Assembly: GCA_009268125.1 (NCBI GenBank)
Contig: WBOU01000001.1
Location: 186,001-250,000, forward strand
DNA length: 64,000 nucleotides
From: Chloroflexia bacterium SDU3-3
GTDB taxonomy: Bacteria > Chloroflexota > Chloroflexia > Chloroflexales > Roseiflexaceae
Direction of reading: 5' to 3'
In this document: positions 33,327 through 41,341 of the stretch, in pieces
How the letters are laid out: every line of letters starts with the position of its first letter
Numbering within the stretch: the first letter of the stretch is position 1
Notes under the pieces: generated by a model
Seen by the model: only the letters and a program-made list of their open reading frames with translations
Database searches by the model: none
Told to the model about the DNA's origin: nothing
Made by a program: the position numbers and the translations under genes

Positions 33327-34691
33327 ATGCCATTTACAACCATCATAACGATATTAAACAGCCTCTACTCGCTATACCTACTCTGGATCGGTATCGCATG
33401 CGCGGTCGCCTACCACCACACCAAGAGAATAGCCTATTTCTGGATGCGTAACGCTCTCATCGGCGTTGTCATAGTCTGGGCCATAACTCTGATTATGGGC
33501 TGGAACCGTATCACCATGGCAACGTTGCCCCTCATCATTATGACAACCCCCTGCAATGGATTCCTCTGGTTCATCCAACATGAAAGCAAAAAGGACTACC
33601 CGCCAGGATCAAACATATTTCTCCTGTACCGGCCCGCACTTCCCATACAGCCCAGCAAGCCGCATCCCGCGATCATGCCGCTCTCGCTCATGAATGCGGG
33701 CATCCTTGGAGCGCTGCTGATGCCCGGCTTACAGGCCGGTGGGCCGCTGCCATGTAGCTGGGGCGATCTGGCGCTGCGGCGGAGCGCATGCCAGGGCACA
33801 TTTGCCACCACCAGCCGAGATATCGACGCGCTTGCGACATCGCCCGACGGCTCGGTGGCGGCGGCAGGCTTTCACGAGATCAGCCTCTGGACCAGCGGCG
33901 GACAGCACATCCGCACCATTCCAACGGAGGGCATCATCAGCTCCATCACCTTCTCACCCGATGGAAAGCTGCTGGCCGCAACCGGAGCCTATGGCACAAC
34001 CTCGATCTGGTCGGTCGCAGATGGCGCGCTCATCCGTAGCGTCGACACCCATAGCAACCGTGGCAATGCCCAGTTCACGCCAGACAGCCAGCAGATCGTG
34101 CTGAGCGGCGATGGCGACACCATCACCATGCGCCGCATCAGCGACGGCAGCATCACCATGCGCCTGAGCGCGCCAGTGCGGGGGCTGAACACCGTGGCGA
34201 TCTCGTCGGATGGGGCGCAGGTAGCGGCAGCAAGCCAAAAGGAAGGCCAGGTCTACCTCTGGTCGGTCGCATCGCCTAGCACACCTCAGCTCCTCGACAG
34301 CAAGAGCATTGGTCATGGCAACAAAATCCAGATCGCCTTTGCGCCGCAGGGCCACACGCTGGCCATGGCCCACGGTCGCGACATCCAGCTCTGGAATACG
34401 GCCAGCGGCACGCTGATGCGCCAGATGCGCTGGGATGCAGGTGACCCCGAGTTTGAGACAGGTGGCAACCCGACAAAGATCAGCTTCTCGCCCGATGGCA
34501 GCGCGATCGCCGCAATCTACCATGATCGCTCTATCCGCATATGGCGAGCTGAAACCGACCAGCGACAGATCATCCACTACAGCAAAAATGTGAGCGGCAT
34601 CGCATTTGGCGGCCAGCCAGCCGCGCTGCTCAGCGGCGGCTGGGATGGGCTGATCCAGCGCTGGGATATCGGCAGGGGCGAGGCGCAGTGA
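33327..34691 (+). CDS. membrane-anchored WD40-repeat protein
   Basis: 454-residue protein. The N-terminal third has hydrophobic helices (about residues 5-28, 43-60, 64-80 and a weaker one near 112-135). A WD40 propeller fills about 165-450, with repeats such as ITFSPDGKLLAATGAYGTTSIW, VAISSDGAQVAAAS, ISFSPDGSAIAAIY and RSIRIWRAE. Bases before 33700 are less GC-rich than the surroundings, hinting that the N-terminal part has a different origin. No clear ribosome site. Probably a protein-interaction platform on the membrane; partners unknown. Confidence 0.8.
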   Translation: MPFTTIITILNSLYSLYLLWIGIACAVAYHHTKRIAYFWMRNALIGVVIVWAITLIMGWNRITMATLPLIIMTTPCNGFLWFIQHESKKDYPPGSNIFLLYRPALPIQPSKPHPAIMPLSLMNAGILGALLMPGLQAGGPLPCSWGDLALRRSACQGTFATTSRDIDALATSPDGSVAAAGFHEISLWTSGGQHIRTIPTEGIISSITFSPDGKLLAATGAYGTTSIWSVADGALIRSVDTHSNRGNAQFTPDSQQIVLSGDGDTITMRRISDGSITMRLSAPVRGLNTVAISSDGAQVAAASQKEGQVYLWSVASPSTPQLLDSKSIGHGNKIQIAFAPQGHTLAMAHGRDIQLWNTASGTLMRQMRWDAGDPEFETGGNPTKISFSPDGSAIAAIYHDRSIRIWRAETDQRQIIHYSKNVSGIAFGGQPAALLSGGWDGLIQRWDIGRGEAQ

Positions 34692-34718
34692 GCGCCAGCA
34701 AAGGGAGAGCACGCAGCT

Positions 34719-35561
34719 ATGTTGATCGAGCTTGCCATTGGAGATGCCTACGGCGCGGGGTTTGAGGGCGTGAACGCCCAGCTCATCCGCCAGTTCAACA
34801 CGCTGGCGGCTTATACGCAGCACCCGCGCCATAGCATCCGCCCTGGCCGCTACACCGACGACACCCAGATGAGCATCGCCATCGCCGAGGCGATTGTGCA
34901 CGGCGACCCGTGGACGCCGGAGGCGCTGGCCGAGCGCTTCGTGGCGGCCTTCAAGCGCGACGCGCGCGAGGGCTACGCCCAGCGCTTCCACACCTTCCTC
35001 ACCCGCATCCGCGACGGCGGGGAGTTCCTGCGGCTGATCGAGCCACACAGCGACAAAAGCGGGGCCGCTATGCGCGCCGGGCCGATAGGCGTGTTCCCCA
35101 GCATCGCCGAGGTGGCCGAGCGCGCCACAGTGCAGGCGCGGCTCACCCACGACACGCCGGACGGCGTACGCGCCGCCGTAGCCGCCGCGCTGATGACCCA
35201 CTACGGCCTCTACCGCCTGGGGCCGCTCGCCGAGATCGGCCCGTTCCTAGAGGCTCACGTCGAGGGGCGCTGGAGCGAGCCGTGGCGCGGCAAGGTCGGC
35301 CCCAAGGGATGGATGAGCGTGCAGGCCGCTGTCACGGTGCTGACGCGCAACCGCACCATGTCGGGCCTGCTGCGCGATTGCGTGGCGTTCGGCGGGGATG
35401 TGGACACCGTGGCCACCATCGCGCTGGCGGCGGGGGCGTGCAGCGCCGACATGGTGCAAGATCTGCCCGCGCACTTGGTGGCCGGGCTGGAAAACGGCAC
35501 CTATGGGCGCGACTACCTCGCCGCGCTCAACGCCCAGCTTCTGGCGCTTGTACAAGGATGA
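34719..35561 (+). CDS. ADP-ribosylglycohydrolase family protein (DraG/ARH type)
   Basis: 280-residue all-helical enzyme that removes ADP-ribose from proteins or other targets using two Mg ions. Metal and substrate motifs: AIGDAYGAGFEG near residue 6, RYTDDTQMSIAIAEA near 44-58, SGAAMRAGPIGVFP near 109-122, and GGDVDTVATIALAAGA near 224-239. Starts soon after AGGGAGA. The stop overlaps the ATG of the next gene, so the small partner is cotranslated. No ADP-ribosyltransferase was seen in the window. Confidence 0.92.
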   Translation: MLIELAIGDAYGAGFEGVNAQLIRQFNTLAAYTQHPRHSIRPGRYTDDTQMSIAIAEAIVHGDPWTPEALAERFVAAFKRDAREGYAQRFHTFLTRIRDGGEFLRLIEPHSDKSGAAMRAGPIGVFPSIAEVAERATVQARLTHDTPDGVRAAVAAALMTHYGLYRLGPLAEIGPFLEAHVEGRWSEPWRGKVGPKGWMSVQAAVTVLTRNRTMSGLLRDCVAFGGDVDTVATIALAAGACSADMVQDLPAHLVAGLENGTYGRDYLAALNAQLLALVQG

Positions 35562-36034
35562 AAACCCATGACCCGAAGCTACTACACCATCACATGATCT
35601 GGTTTACCAACGATGAGGATGGCCTGGTCACCAGCCCCGATGGCGGGATCGTGCGATTTGACGATCTGGGCGCGCTGCACAGCTACGCGACGGAACAGGG
35701 TATCGCGCTCGAAGCGCAGGAGCCGACCTATTATAATCTGGATTTCCTCGTGCGGTGGCTGAACCTTCCAAGGGATAAGATAGATGTCAAAGCGTTCCTG
35801 AATATCTGGAACCTGTTCATGGATGTATCGGCATCGGTCGGCGGCAGCTTCAACGCCGACCGCGAGCGCACCGAGCGAATCTATGCCAAGCTGTTCTGGG
35901 GCAACAACCTGCCCTCGATAACACCCAAGGGCAAGCACTACACCCCGCTATGGAGGCCAGAAGAGGTGCGTCTCATCCGCCGCACCCTGGGCTACGGCCT
36001 TGAACTCACGCGCCAGAGCCTGCGCACGCCATAG
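35558..36034 (+). CDS. uncharacterised protein coupled to ADP-ribosylglycohydrolase
   Basis: 158-residue soluble protein that I do not recognise. Its ATG overlaps the preceding stop (ATGA). Sequence features: MIWFTNDEDGLVTSPDGGIV near 13-32, an acidic N-terminal half, YYNLDFLVRWLNLP near 63, FLNIWNLFMDVSASVGG near 83-99, and a basic end LIRRTLGYGLELTRQSLR. Such compact acidic proteins beside toxin- or ADP-ribose-related genes are sometimes immunity proteins, but nothing in the sequence proves it. Confidence 0.65.
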   Translation: MKTHDPKLLHHHMIWFTNDEDGLVTSPDGGIVRFDDLGALHSYATEQGIALEAQEPTYYNLDFLVRWLNLPRDKIDVKAFLNIWNLFMDVSASVGGSFNADRERTERIYAKLFWGNNLPSITPKGKHYTPLWRPEEVRLIRRTLGYGLELTRQSLRTP

Positions 36035-36120
36035 CCCAGATCCGCCCGACGGACGAGGTGCGCCCACTCGCGCCCTGCTAGACTGCTCGCGCAAGCACAT
36101 CGAGAGAAGGAGCACAACCC

Positions 36121-36531
36121 ATGAGCAAGCCGCCTATCATCGAGCTGCGCGTCGCCCTCACCACCGCCCAGTACGAGCGCCTGGTCGAGTTCTACTGCGT
36201 AGGCCTGGGGCTAGAGCCAGCCGCGCTGTGGACTGGCGAGCAGGACCGCGCCGTGATCCTGGACATGGGCCGGGCCACACTGGAACTATTCGACGAGCCG
36301 CACGCCGCCGCCGTCGACCAGATCGAGGTTGGGCAGCGCGTCAGCGGCCCCATCCGCTTCGCGCTGCAGGTGCCCGACCTCGATGCCGCGCTGGAGCGGC
36401 TGCTGGCCCACGGGGCCACGCTGGTACACCCGCCCATGGTCACGCCGTGGGGCCACCGCAACGCCCGCGTGCAAGACCCCGACGGCATGCAGATCACGCT
36501 CTACGCCGTGCCGGAGGAGAGCGCAGCCTAA
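36121..36531 (+). CDS. VOC-family protein (glyoxalase/bleomycin-resistance fold)
   Basis: 136-residue single-chain VOC protein with two beta-alpha-beta-beta-beta modules. IELRVALTTAQYERLVEFYCVGLGLEP opens module 1; the second has RFALQVPDLDAALERLLAHG near 79-98 and the usual end WGHRNARVQDPDGMQITLY (Glu/Gln-type ligand region) near 110-128. The first metal His is replaced (ELRVAL), so it may not be a classical metalloenzyme. AAGGAG is 9 bases upstream; a strong terminator follows. Confidence 0.85.
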   Translation: MSKPPIIELRVALTTAQYERLVEFYCVGLGLEPAALWTGEQDRAVILDMGRATLELFDEPHAAAVDQIEVGQRVSGPIRFALQVPDLDAALERLLAHGATLVHPPMVTPWGHRNARVQDPDGMQITLYAVPEESAA

Positions 36532-36554
36532 CCAAGCACACAGAGAGAAGGCAG

Positions 36555-36584
36555 ACGCACGAAGCGAGAACCTCGTGCGTTTTT
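36555..36584 (+). terminator. Rho-independent terminator after VOC gene
   Basis: Stem ACGCACGA/TCGTGCGT (36555-36562 with 36573-36580) followed by T5; the outer GCACAC/GTGTGC bases can extend it. Confidence 0.8.
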
Positions 36585-36690
36585 GTGTGCCAAAAATCGT
36601 TGGGGGGAGAGATTCAGCTGTGCGCATTTGCGCCCAGGTCTATAGGTATACTTGGCGTTAGGAAGCACCAAACGAAGGAGCACTAACACC

Positions 36691-37098
36691 ATGGACAACC
36701 GACAGACACTTGGGTTCGCAGGCGTGGCCGCGCAGACCATCGGCGTGTTCACTCCGCTGGTCTCGATGCCGATCATCGGCAGCATGAGCTACATCAACAA
36801 CGGCAAGGGCGACGGCGTGATCATTCTGGGGCTGGCGTTTGTGTCGCTGCTCATCCTGGCGGCGCGGCGCTACCGGCTGCTGTGGTTCACCGGCCTGGCC
36901 AGCCTGGGGCTGCTGGCCTTCACCTATATCAACATCAGCAACGCGATGGCGCTGGCCGCCGTAAGCCTGGCCGACAACCCCTTCGCCGGGCTGGCCACCA
37001 TGCAGCTGCAGTGGGGCTGGGGCGTGCTGATCGTGGGCAGCGTGCTGGTGCTAGCGGCAGCGGCGGCGCGGCCAGCGGCACCGCCCGCGCAGGGCTAG
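36691..37098 (+). CDS. small integral membrane protein
   Basis: 135-residue protein with four predicted membrane helices (about residues 8-30, 38-53, 59-78, 103-125). A soluble head is lacking. AAGGAG is 9 bases before the chosen ATG. It ends 2 bases before the convergent recombinase gene ends. It resembles short uncharacterised four-helix proteins; no function can be given. Confidence 0.75.
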   Translation: MDNRQTLGFAGVAAQTIGVFTPLVSMPIIGSMSYINNGKGDGVIILGLAFVSLLILAARRYRLLWFTGLASLGLLAFTYINISNAMALAAVSLADNPFAGLATMQLQWGWGVLIVGSVLVLAAAAARPAAPPAQG

Positions 37099-37100
37099 GG

Positions 37101-38075
37101 CTACAGCCCCACCTTGGCCGCCGCGTTTTCCTGAAACAGCGTGCCCTTGCGGATGTACTTGCGCAGCACCCGCATCGACTCGTGGCCAGTCTGCTCGGCG
37201 ATGATCCGCTCCTGCACCCCGGCCAGCGCCGCCGCCGTGACAAAGCCCGCCCGCAGGCTGTGCCCGGCATACTCCTTGGGGTCGATCCCGGCGGTCTTGC
37301 AGTGGCGCTTCACCACCCGCGCCACATCCTCGGGCGAAAGCCGGTGAGGCTGCAAAGCCTGCTTGGGTGTGAACGAGCGGAACACCGCGCCTTCGGTGAT
37401 GCGGGACTGCTCCAGCCAGCGCTTGAGCGTGCGCACCGGACATGTGCTGGGGGTCGAGCCGTAGGGCACGCCGATCTCGCGCCCGGCCTGCTCTTGGTCG
37501 GTCTTGTCTTTGCGCAGCGTTATGACAAGCCCCTCGTGCTGAAAGGACAGATCCTCCACATTCAGGGCCACCAGCGTGGAGCGGCGAAACGCGCCTGCGA
37601 AGCCCACCAGCAGCAGCGCGCGGTCGCGCAGGCCCATCAGGCTGTCGGGGCAGGCATCCACCAGCTGGCGGATGGTGGGCGTGGTGGCCGGGGCCTTGCC
37701 GTGCTGGGCCGTGCCAATGGTGCGCCGCACCCCGCGCAGCACCGTCTCGACCTCGGTGGTGTCGGTGGGCGACTCGCTAAACGAGGCCCAGCGGTGGAAG
37801 TGCTTGATCGACGACATGCGCCTATCGATGGTGGAGGCCTTACGGCCCAGGCGCACTAGGTGCGCGGCGTAGAGCGCCACCGTGGCCGGGCTGGCCGGCA
37901 GCGGTCGCTGGTCGTGCTGGTCGCACCACGCGGTGAAGTCCCGCCAGTCCGAGCTGTAGGCCCGCAGCGTGTTGCGCGAGAGGCTGTGCGACACAAAGCT
38001 CTCGACATCCTGCACCAGCGGGCGCAGCTCGGCGGGCAGGTTGGCAAGCGGATCCTGGGGGACAAGGTCGGTCAT
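37101..38075 (-). CDS. tyrosine recombinase / phage-type integrase
   Basis: 324-residue site-specific recombinase. An N-terminal SAM-like core-binding domain spans about residues 20-110 (SRNTLRAYSSDWRDFTAWC). The catalytic domain carries the full set: Arg at 164 (GAFRRSTL), Lys at 189/191 (LRKDKTDQ), H272-R275 (HSLRAGF), H298 (TGHESM) and the nucleophile Y307 (LRKYIRKG). I chose the ATG at 38075 (GAGGTG upstream) over longer upstream frames that run into repeats. No phage or transposon genes accompany it. It could be a remnant of a mobile element or a resident recombinase, and three copies of a dispersed repeat lie just upstream. Confidence 0.93.
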   Translation of the reverse strand: MTDLVPQDPLANLPAELRPLVQDVESFVSHSLSRNTLRAYSSDWRDFTAWCDQHDQRPLPASPATVALYAAHLVRLGRKASTIDRRMSSIKHFHRWASFSESPTDTTEVETVLRGVRRTIGTAQHGKAPATTPTIRQLVDACPDSLMGLRDRALLLVGFAGAFRRSTLVALNVEDLSFQHEGLVITLRKDKTDQEQAGREIGVPYGSTPSTCPVRTLKRWLEQSRITEGAVFRSFTPKQALQPHRLSPEDVARVVKRHCKTAGIDPKEYAGHSLRAGFVTAAALAGVQERIIAEQTGHESMRVLRKYIRKGTLFQENAAAKVGL

Positions 38076-38153
38076 GGTGCACCTCGGTTGATCGATCTGT
38101 TCTGGGTATTGTACCGCAATGCGCAAGTATGTGCGAGATCGGGGGGAGGGCCG

Positions 38154-38269
38154 TTTACCACCAAGGCTCCAAGACACCAAGGGACAACAGAACCGTTTAC
38201 CACGAAGACGCGAAGGCGCGAGGGGAACAAGAGGGCTGTTTACCACCAAGGCTCCAAGATTCTAAGGAA
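38154..38269 (+). repeat. dispersed ACCACCAAGGCTCCAAG repeat, three tandem units
   Basis: Units begin at 38154, 38196 and 38239 (42-43 base period). Units 1 and 3 read TTTACCACCAAGGCTCCAAG; unit 2 is a variant (TTTACCACGAAGACGCGAAG). The same sequence occurs at 10137 and 63938. The remainder of the 325-base gap up to 38400 shows no gene. Confidence 0.78.
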
Positions 38270-38400
38270 AAGGGCATGGGAAAGATGAGATCCAAACGAT
38301 TCTATCTCATCTCATGCCGCATATGTACGCTTTTCTCTGCGCAAAAACCGATAGATCTGCGCACTGGTATCCTTTTTGCCGATTGTAGAAGGATTTTCTC

Positions 38401-39942
38401 ATGAAGAAACGTCTGCTGCTCGTGCTGGCCTGGTTCTGCCTTGTGACGCTGTACGCATGCGCGCCGAGCGGCCCCACCGCCAGCATCCAGCGCTTCGCCG
38501 ACGCCGTGGTGAAGGAGGACTACGCCGCCGCCGCCACGTACTGGATCCCCAGCCAGTCGCCAGGGGAAGAGCAGATCCGCCAGCTGCTGGTGGCGCTGCG
38601 CGCCGACATGGTCGGGCGCTATGGCGCGATCAAAGGGGCCACCGTGCAGGATTTGAACCCCGAGAAAAAGAGCGTGATAATCATCTGGAAGCTAGAGCAG
38701 GCCGACTTCGCAACCGTGTGGGCAGCCGAGAAGCCCAGCGAGCAGGGCGAGTACCAGGTGGCATGGTCGCCGTTCTTCGGCGGCGCGGCGGGGCGGCTGG
38801 CCGACGGCACCGCGTTCGCCACATTCACCCCTAGCCCCACGCACACCCCTAGCCCCACGCGCACCCCCTCGCCCACCAGCACGCCCAGCGCCGCCGAGCT
38901 ATCCATCACCGCCACGGTGGCGGCCCGCGAGACCGCGCAGGCTCAAAAAGAAGCCACACAGACGGCAGTGGCATGGGCCGCCACCGCCACCGAGCAGGCC
39001 AGGCCGCCCGCGACATTCCTAACCGCCAAACAGGCATTCACCGCTGGCCGCGTGCGCGAGCTGGCCCGCGCGTGGAGCGACGACGCGCTGCTGGTGCGCG
39101 TGACCTTCGAGGCAAACGACACCAATGTAACAACACCATCCCAGGACTCGGCACTTGACGGCACCAGCCGCTACTGGTCATACCGATTCGCATCGCCCAG
39201 CATGCAGAAGACCAACACCTTCATCATCAAAGATGGGGCGCTGCTGAAAGAGACCGGCAACGACGCCGCGCTCTACAAGGAAATGTTCGCGGGCCAAGGC
39301 CAGCCGTTCGACCTCGACCTTGAGCACACGCTCGACAGCGACCAGATCGCCACCATCGGACGCGAGAACGGCGCGGACCCCGACACGGTAAGCTTTTTTG
39401 AGATGGCGCTGACCGAGCATGTTGCTGATAAGCTGCTCAAGCAGGGGCCAGGCCAGTGGCGCATTCGGGTCATGGGGCTGTTCGGCTACAACAATATGTA
39501 CCTCGACAGCATCACCGGAGAGATCCTGAAGAGCGATTTTGGCCCCACCGGCAGCCCCGGCAGTATCCCCACGCCCATGGCGACGCCAAGCAGCGGCACA
39601 ATACCCGCCCCGGAAACAAGCGCAGGGATCGGCATCACCCTGCGCGTCACCAACGACGAGACTGGCCAGATCGTGTCGGGCATCACCTTCACCATCGTCG
39701 ATGCCGAGGGCAAGAGCCACACGCTTGTGACCGGGGCAGACGGCAGCGGGCGCGTCGAGGGATTGCCCGGGCGCGATCTGCGAATCGCGACGGCGCAGAA
39801 TGAGAGCGGCTCTTTCACACTTGAAAGCAACGATGAGCGCGGCGGGCTGCATATCAACTATCCCAACGGCGTCTATTCCTTCGATCTAGCATATGTGCTA
39901 GCCGGGAGAGACCTCGTACGACCTCCAACACCCGAACCATAA
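38401..39942 (+). CDS. lipoprotein with TPSPT linker, unknown function
   Basis: 513-residue exported lipoprotein. The signal peptide ends in the lipobox LYAC (Cys20). Residues 25-135 resemble a DUF4878/NTF2-like secreted domain (IQRFADAVVKEDYAAAATYW). A proline-threonine linker TPSPTHTPSPTRTPSPT is at about 142-160, followed by an Ala-rich helix. A central domain with alternating strands follows (about 200-380), then another linker and a C-terminal Ig/prealbumin-like domain (ITLRVTNDETGQIVSGITF to the end). AAGGA is 8 bases upstream. Presumably faces the cell surface; role unknown. Confidence 0.78.
   Translation: MKKRLLLVLAWFCLVTLYACAPSGPTASIQRFADAVVKEDYAAAATYWIPSQSPGEEQIRQLLVALRADMVGRYGAIKGATVQDLNPEKKSVIIIWKLEQADFATVWAAEKPSEQGEYQVAWSPFFGGAAGRLADGTAFATFTPSPTHTPSPTRTPSPTSTPSAAELSITATVAARETAQAQKEATQTAVAWAATATEQARPPATFLTAKQAFTAGRVRELARAWSDDALLVRVTFEANDTNVTTPSQDSALDGTSRYWSYRFASPSMQKTNTFIIKDGALLKETGNDAALYKEMFAGQGQPFDLDLEHTLDSDQIATIGRENGADPDTVSFFEMALTEHVADKLLKQGPGQWRIRVMGLFGYNNMYLDSITGEILKSDFGPTGSPGSIPTPMATPSSGTIPAPETSAGIGITLRVTNDETGQIVSGITFTIVDAEGKSHTLVTGADGSGRVEGLPGRDLRIATAQNESGSFTLESNDERGGLHINYPNGVYSFDLAYVLAGRDLVRPPTPEP
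38823..38890 (+). repeat. low-complexity Pro-Thr-Ser coding repeat
   Basis: About five units of a 12-base cycle (ACCCCTAGCCCCACG type) encode the TPSP linker of the lipoprotein. Such repeats can change length by slippage. Confidence 0.7.
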
Positions 39943-39951
39943 TCTGCCCAC

Positions 39952-40524
39952 CTAACTATCACCCTCAGCCGCCGAGCGATGCTGCTCGGCGGCCTTCAGC
40001 GCCTCGGCGGCCATGCGGCTCACCCGCATCTGCTGGGTGGGGTTGCTGGCGCGCGGGTCGGCGTAGGACTGCAGCAGGCTGCGCTCGGCCATGCGCTTCA
40101 CGCGCATGCGGGCCGCCTGCAGGTTGCTGGCCGCCATGTCGGGGAACAGGATGCGCGCCGCATCGCTGTAGCTGATCAGGTCGTCGCGCCGCAGCCAGAC
40201 CTGCACGTGGGTCAGCACCTGGCCGATCGGCGTCTCGGTCCAGAACTTGGCGGGCACCTGGTAGCCGCCCGTGCCGCCTGCGGGCGTGAACAGTAGATCG
40301 AGCAGGCCCTGGAAGCGCTCGATGATCGCGCCGATCTGCTCCTCGTCCACGCTGTCGCGGTCGATCTCGCCGCTGGCGATGCGCACAAACAGCGCCACAT
40401 CCTCGGCCAGCGGGGTGGCGCTGCCATCGGCCAGCGGCGCGGCGGCTAGGTAGCGAGCCAGCAGCTGCTGGTGCTGGTGCACCCGCTGGGTGAGCTGGGC
40501 GGTGATGGCATCGGTGTCGAACAT
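39952..40524 (-). CDS. unnamed autoregulated DNA-binding protein, paralogue A
   Basis: 190-residue cytosolic protein with no family name I can give. Its C-terminal part looks like a winged helix: LISYSDAARILFPDM, then ARMRVKRMAERSLL, then YADPRASNPTQQMRVSR. The paralogue at 61011-61547 has the same order (LITISNAAALAFGA, NRMRIARAIESGLL, PDPSVANPQQNRRVLR). The N-terminal half is helical (about residues 5-95). I chose the ATG at 40524 with AAAGGAG 8 bases upstream. Its promoter holds the perfect palindrome GCTAACGTTAGC in the spacer and a near-copy downstream, so it probably represses itself. The isochorismatase-like gene lies upstream on the same strand. Confidence 0.75.
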   Translation of the reverse strand: MFDTDAITAQLTQRVHQHQQLLARYLAAAPLADGSATPLAEDVALFVRIASGEIDRDSVDEEQIGAIIERFQGLLDLLFTPAGGTGGYQVPAKFWTETPIGQVLTHVQVWLRRDDLISYSDAARILFPDMAASNLQAARMRVKRMAERSLLQSYADPRASNPTQQMRVSRMAAEALKAAEQHRSAAEGDS

Positions 40525-40539
40525 AGCATGGCTCCTTTG

Positions 40540-40551
40540 GCTAACGTTATC
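40540..40551. promoter_or_regulatory. operator 2 of paralogue A
   Basis: GCTAACGTTATC, one mismatch from the perfect palindrome at 40570-40581, centred 30 bp away and just before the ribosome site. Confidence 0.6.
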
Positions 40552-40558
40552 TATAGAG

Positions 40559-40587
40559 AGTGTAACACCGCTAACGTTAGCTGTCAA
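40559..40587 (-). promoter_or_regulatory. promoter of paralogue A with CTAACGTTAG operator in spacer
   Basis: Minus strand: TTGACA (40587-40582), 17 bp, TACACT (40564-40559). The palindrome GCTAACGTTAGC (40570-40581) abuts the -35 box. Confidence 0.72.
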
Positions 40588-40646
40588 CGCCTCACGCCGA
40601 GCGTGCTCCGTTCAAAAAGCGCATGCCAGAGGCGCACGGTTGGGCG

Positions 40647-41216
40647 CTACACCAGCGACGCGCACCACTCGTCGATGCTGAGCACATCGGCCTGGCGCGG
40701 AAAAACTTTCTCCAGCAGCACGCGGTGCACCTCGGGGTCGCCATCGGCGCAGCCATCGGCCAGCACGCACAGGCGGTAGTCGAGATCTGCGGCATAGCGC
40801 AGGGTGGAAAGCACCACGCCGCTGGTGGCAATGCCGCAGAGGATGAGCGTATCGACGCCCTTGGCGCGCAGCAGCACATCCAAATCGCTGCCAGCGAAGG
40901 CGCTGACCCGCCGCTTCTCCACCACTAGATCGCCCGGCTGGGGCGCGACCGCCGGGTGGATCTCCGTCGCGCTGGCATCCTCGCCGCCGCCGCGCTGCCG
41001 GATACCGCCGAACATCTTGTTGCGCTCGCTCACCTCGGGGTAGCCCTCGCGGAAGCGCACCGCCACATAGATCACCGGGATGGCTATGTTGCGGGCCGCT
41101 GCTGCCGCTGCGGACACCCTGGCCAGCAGCGCTTCGTCGCCCAGGCGCGACACGATATTGCGCTGCATATCCATCACCAGCAGGGCTGGTCGCTCGCTTA
41201 CACGCTCATTATCCAT
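40647..41216 (-). CDS. isochorismatase-family hydrolase lacking the catalytic Cys
   Basis: 189-residue alpha/beta protein of the isochorismatase/nicotinamidase superfamily. The Asp (D16 in LLVMDMQRN) and Lys (K101 in VVEKRRVSAF) of the triad are present, and the CGIATSGVVLST strand-turn is typical. But the residue in the usual Cys place is Val134. Hydrolases of this subgroup lacking Cys exist (PhzD acts without one), so it may hydrolyse a vinyl ether or serve another role. AAAGGAG is upstream. It is divergent from a MarR gene; an inverted repeat joins the two -35 boxes. Confidence 0.85.
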   Translation of the reverse strand: MDNERVSERPALLVMDMQRNIVSRLGDEALLARVSAAAAAARNIAIPVIYVAVRFREGYPEVSERNKMFGGIRQRGGGEDASATEIHPAVAPQPGDLVVEKRRVSAFAGSDLDVLLRAKGVDTLILCGIATSGVVLSTLRYAADLDYRLCVLADGCADGDPEVHRVLLEKVFPRQADVLSIDEWCASLV

Positions 41217-41253
41217 AGGGTGCTCCTTTGGCTAGCGGTTCCTCGTGGCCAAA

Positions 41254-41282
41254 AGTATAGGTCGGCTATTCAATAATGTCAA
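41254..41282 (-). promoter_or_regulatory. promoter of isochorismatase-like gene
   Basis: Minus strand: TTGACA (41282-41277), 17 bp, TATACT (41259-41254); near consensus. Confidence 0.72.
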
Positions 41283-41293
41283 TATACTTGACA
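41277..41293. promoter_or_regulatory. inverted repeat joining divergent promoters, probable MarR operator
   Basis: TGTCAA-TATAC-TTGACA. The left arm is the -35 box of the minus-strand promoter. A third TTGACA at 41304 is the -35 box of the MarR gene. Confidence 0.55.
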
Positions 41294-41303
41294 ATCAATA
41301 AGA

Positions 41304-41332
41304 TTGACATTCTACAAAATAGCCGCTACAAT
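41304..41332 (+). promoter_or_regulatory. promoter of MarR gene, apparently leaderless
   Basis: TTGACA (41304-41309), 17 bp, TACAAT (41327-41332). The start codon follows only 9 bases after the -10 box and no ribosome site is present. Confidence 0.68.
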
Positions 41333-41341
41333 CAGCCAACC

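Noticed and set aside
34910-35557. Plus-strand frame running into the gene at 35558 from inside the glycohydrolase gene
   Set aside because: The upstream part is an Arg/Ala-rich shadow of the glycohydrolase; the real start is the ATG overlapping its stop codon.
38076-38249. N-terminal extension of the recombinase by 58 codons
   Set aside because: It would translate the dispersed repeats; a ribosome site and normal N-terminus fit the ATG at 38075.
38154-38269. Three repeat units with 42-43 base period, CRISPR-like at first sight
   Set aside because: Only three units, the middle one diverged, 'spacers' of about 12 bases, and no cas genes; the unit also occurs singly elsewhere.
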